DNA from: Saccharolobus caldissimus
GTDB lineage: Archaea; Thermoproteota; Thermoprotei_A; Sulfolobales; Sulfolobaceae
Length of the DNA: 64,000 bases
Direction: 5' to 3'
NCBI RefSeq assembly: GCF_020886315.1
Contig: NZ_AP025226.1
Span: 1,080,001-1,144,000, forward strand
The position numbers were made by a program, and so were the translations under genes. The notes beneath the pieces are model-generated. The model had not been told where the DNA came from. It did no database searches and was given only the letters and a program-made list of their open reading frames with translations. The number at the start of each line of letters is the position of its first letter. Within the stretch, counting starts at the first letter, position 1. Shown piece after piece: positions 63,796 to 64,000 of this stretch.

Positions 63796-64000
63796 CTAAT
63801 AAAGTGAGAATAATAAGGGATACTGTAATATTATTACAGTGATGAGAAGACAAGTTGATAGATTATAGTTGTTAGCTATGGTCCGAGCGATCTGTAGTAT
63901 CCTCCAAGGGGAGTGAAACTTACCGAACCTCCTCCTTTCCAAGAGAGAATTGAAGGACTCGACCAAGTTATTGGATTTGAGCCACTTCCATAACTCCTTG
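63796..64000 (-). CDS. Transposase, C-terminal end (runs off window)
   Basis: 68 codons to the stop at 63796. The end KSNNLVESFNSLLERRRFGK followed by FHSPWRILQIARTIANNYN resembles the catalytic-Glu segment of DDE transposases (NLVExFxxxLxRR). The N-terminal part is beyond the window, so family and completeness cannot be judged. Confidence 0.65.
   Translation of the reverse strand, partial: KELWKWLKSNNLVESFNSLLERRRFGKFHSPWRILQIARTIANNYNLSTCLLITVIILQYPLLFSLY

Overview
The window is a piece of a Sulfolobales (thermoacidophilic crenarchaeal) chromosome. The evidence is: AT-rich DNA; TATA-like boxes about 26 nt before many start codons, as in leaderless archaeal transcription; a TreZ/TreX/TreY trehalose set beside a tricorn protease; a gene resembling the Sulfolobales-restricted DUF3834 family; Cas6, SWIM, PaREP1 and VapBC proteins; and IS607/IS605-type and DDE insertion sequences of Sulfolobus type. 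I saw no rRNA, tRNA or CRISPR array.

Region by region. 1-7.3 kb: a possible catabolic cluster (amidase, metallo-beta-lactamase hydrolase, MFS carrier, maleate-isomerase/Asp-Glu racemase family protein, hydantoinase A and B). 7.5-19 kb: ParA-like ATPase, divergent CorA-like protein, two MFS carriers, 5-formyl-THF cycloligase-like protein, a small ABC exporter, then a cluster with a SWIM zinc protein and a short DEAD-box helicase. 19-33.5 kb: amino-acid permease, a membrane protein leading into treZ-treX-treY, tricorn, YbjQ, an archaeal riboflavin reductase and a Ser/Thr kinase. 33.7-43.2 kb: CoA-transferase, acyl-CoA synthetase, and an MFS gene cut exactly in two by an IS607 element (removing it restores one frame), then CutA and another MFS gene. 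43.3-47.6 kb: an IS607 remnant, GNAT, VapBC, TauE, a two-HTH regulator and DsrE. 48-51.2 kb: an ABC permease/ATPase/membrane protein/HTH regulator operon followed by a methyltransferase; both promoters carry the same 15-bp palindrome. 51.2-58.7 kb: Cas6 without an array, then a polyphosphate/nucleotide operon (sixA, ppx, tmk, second tmk, CHAD) in which ppx is frameshifted and the second tmk is split by a nested insertion. 58.7-64 kb: esterase, IS debris, PaREP1, a MITE with target duplication, a GC-rich structured island, an archaeal ATPase and the end of a transposase.

The least explained material is in the last third. One item is a TnpB without a visible zinc ribbon, paired with an AbrB-like mini-protein and lying between IS607-like ends in the opposite orientation to the ordinary element. 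Others are the shared-palindrome regulon, a dispersed 105-bp intergenic repeat with a covarying hairpin, and a GC-rich segment able to form a pseudoknot. Gene functions are family-level calls made by reading the proteins; no database search was run.
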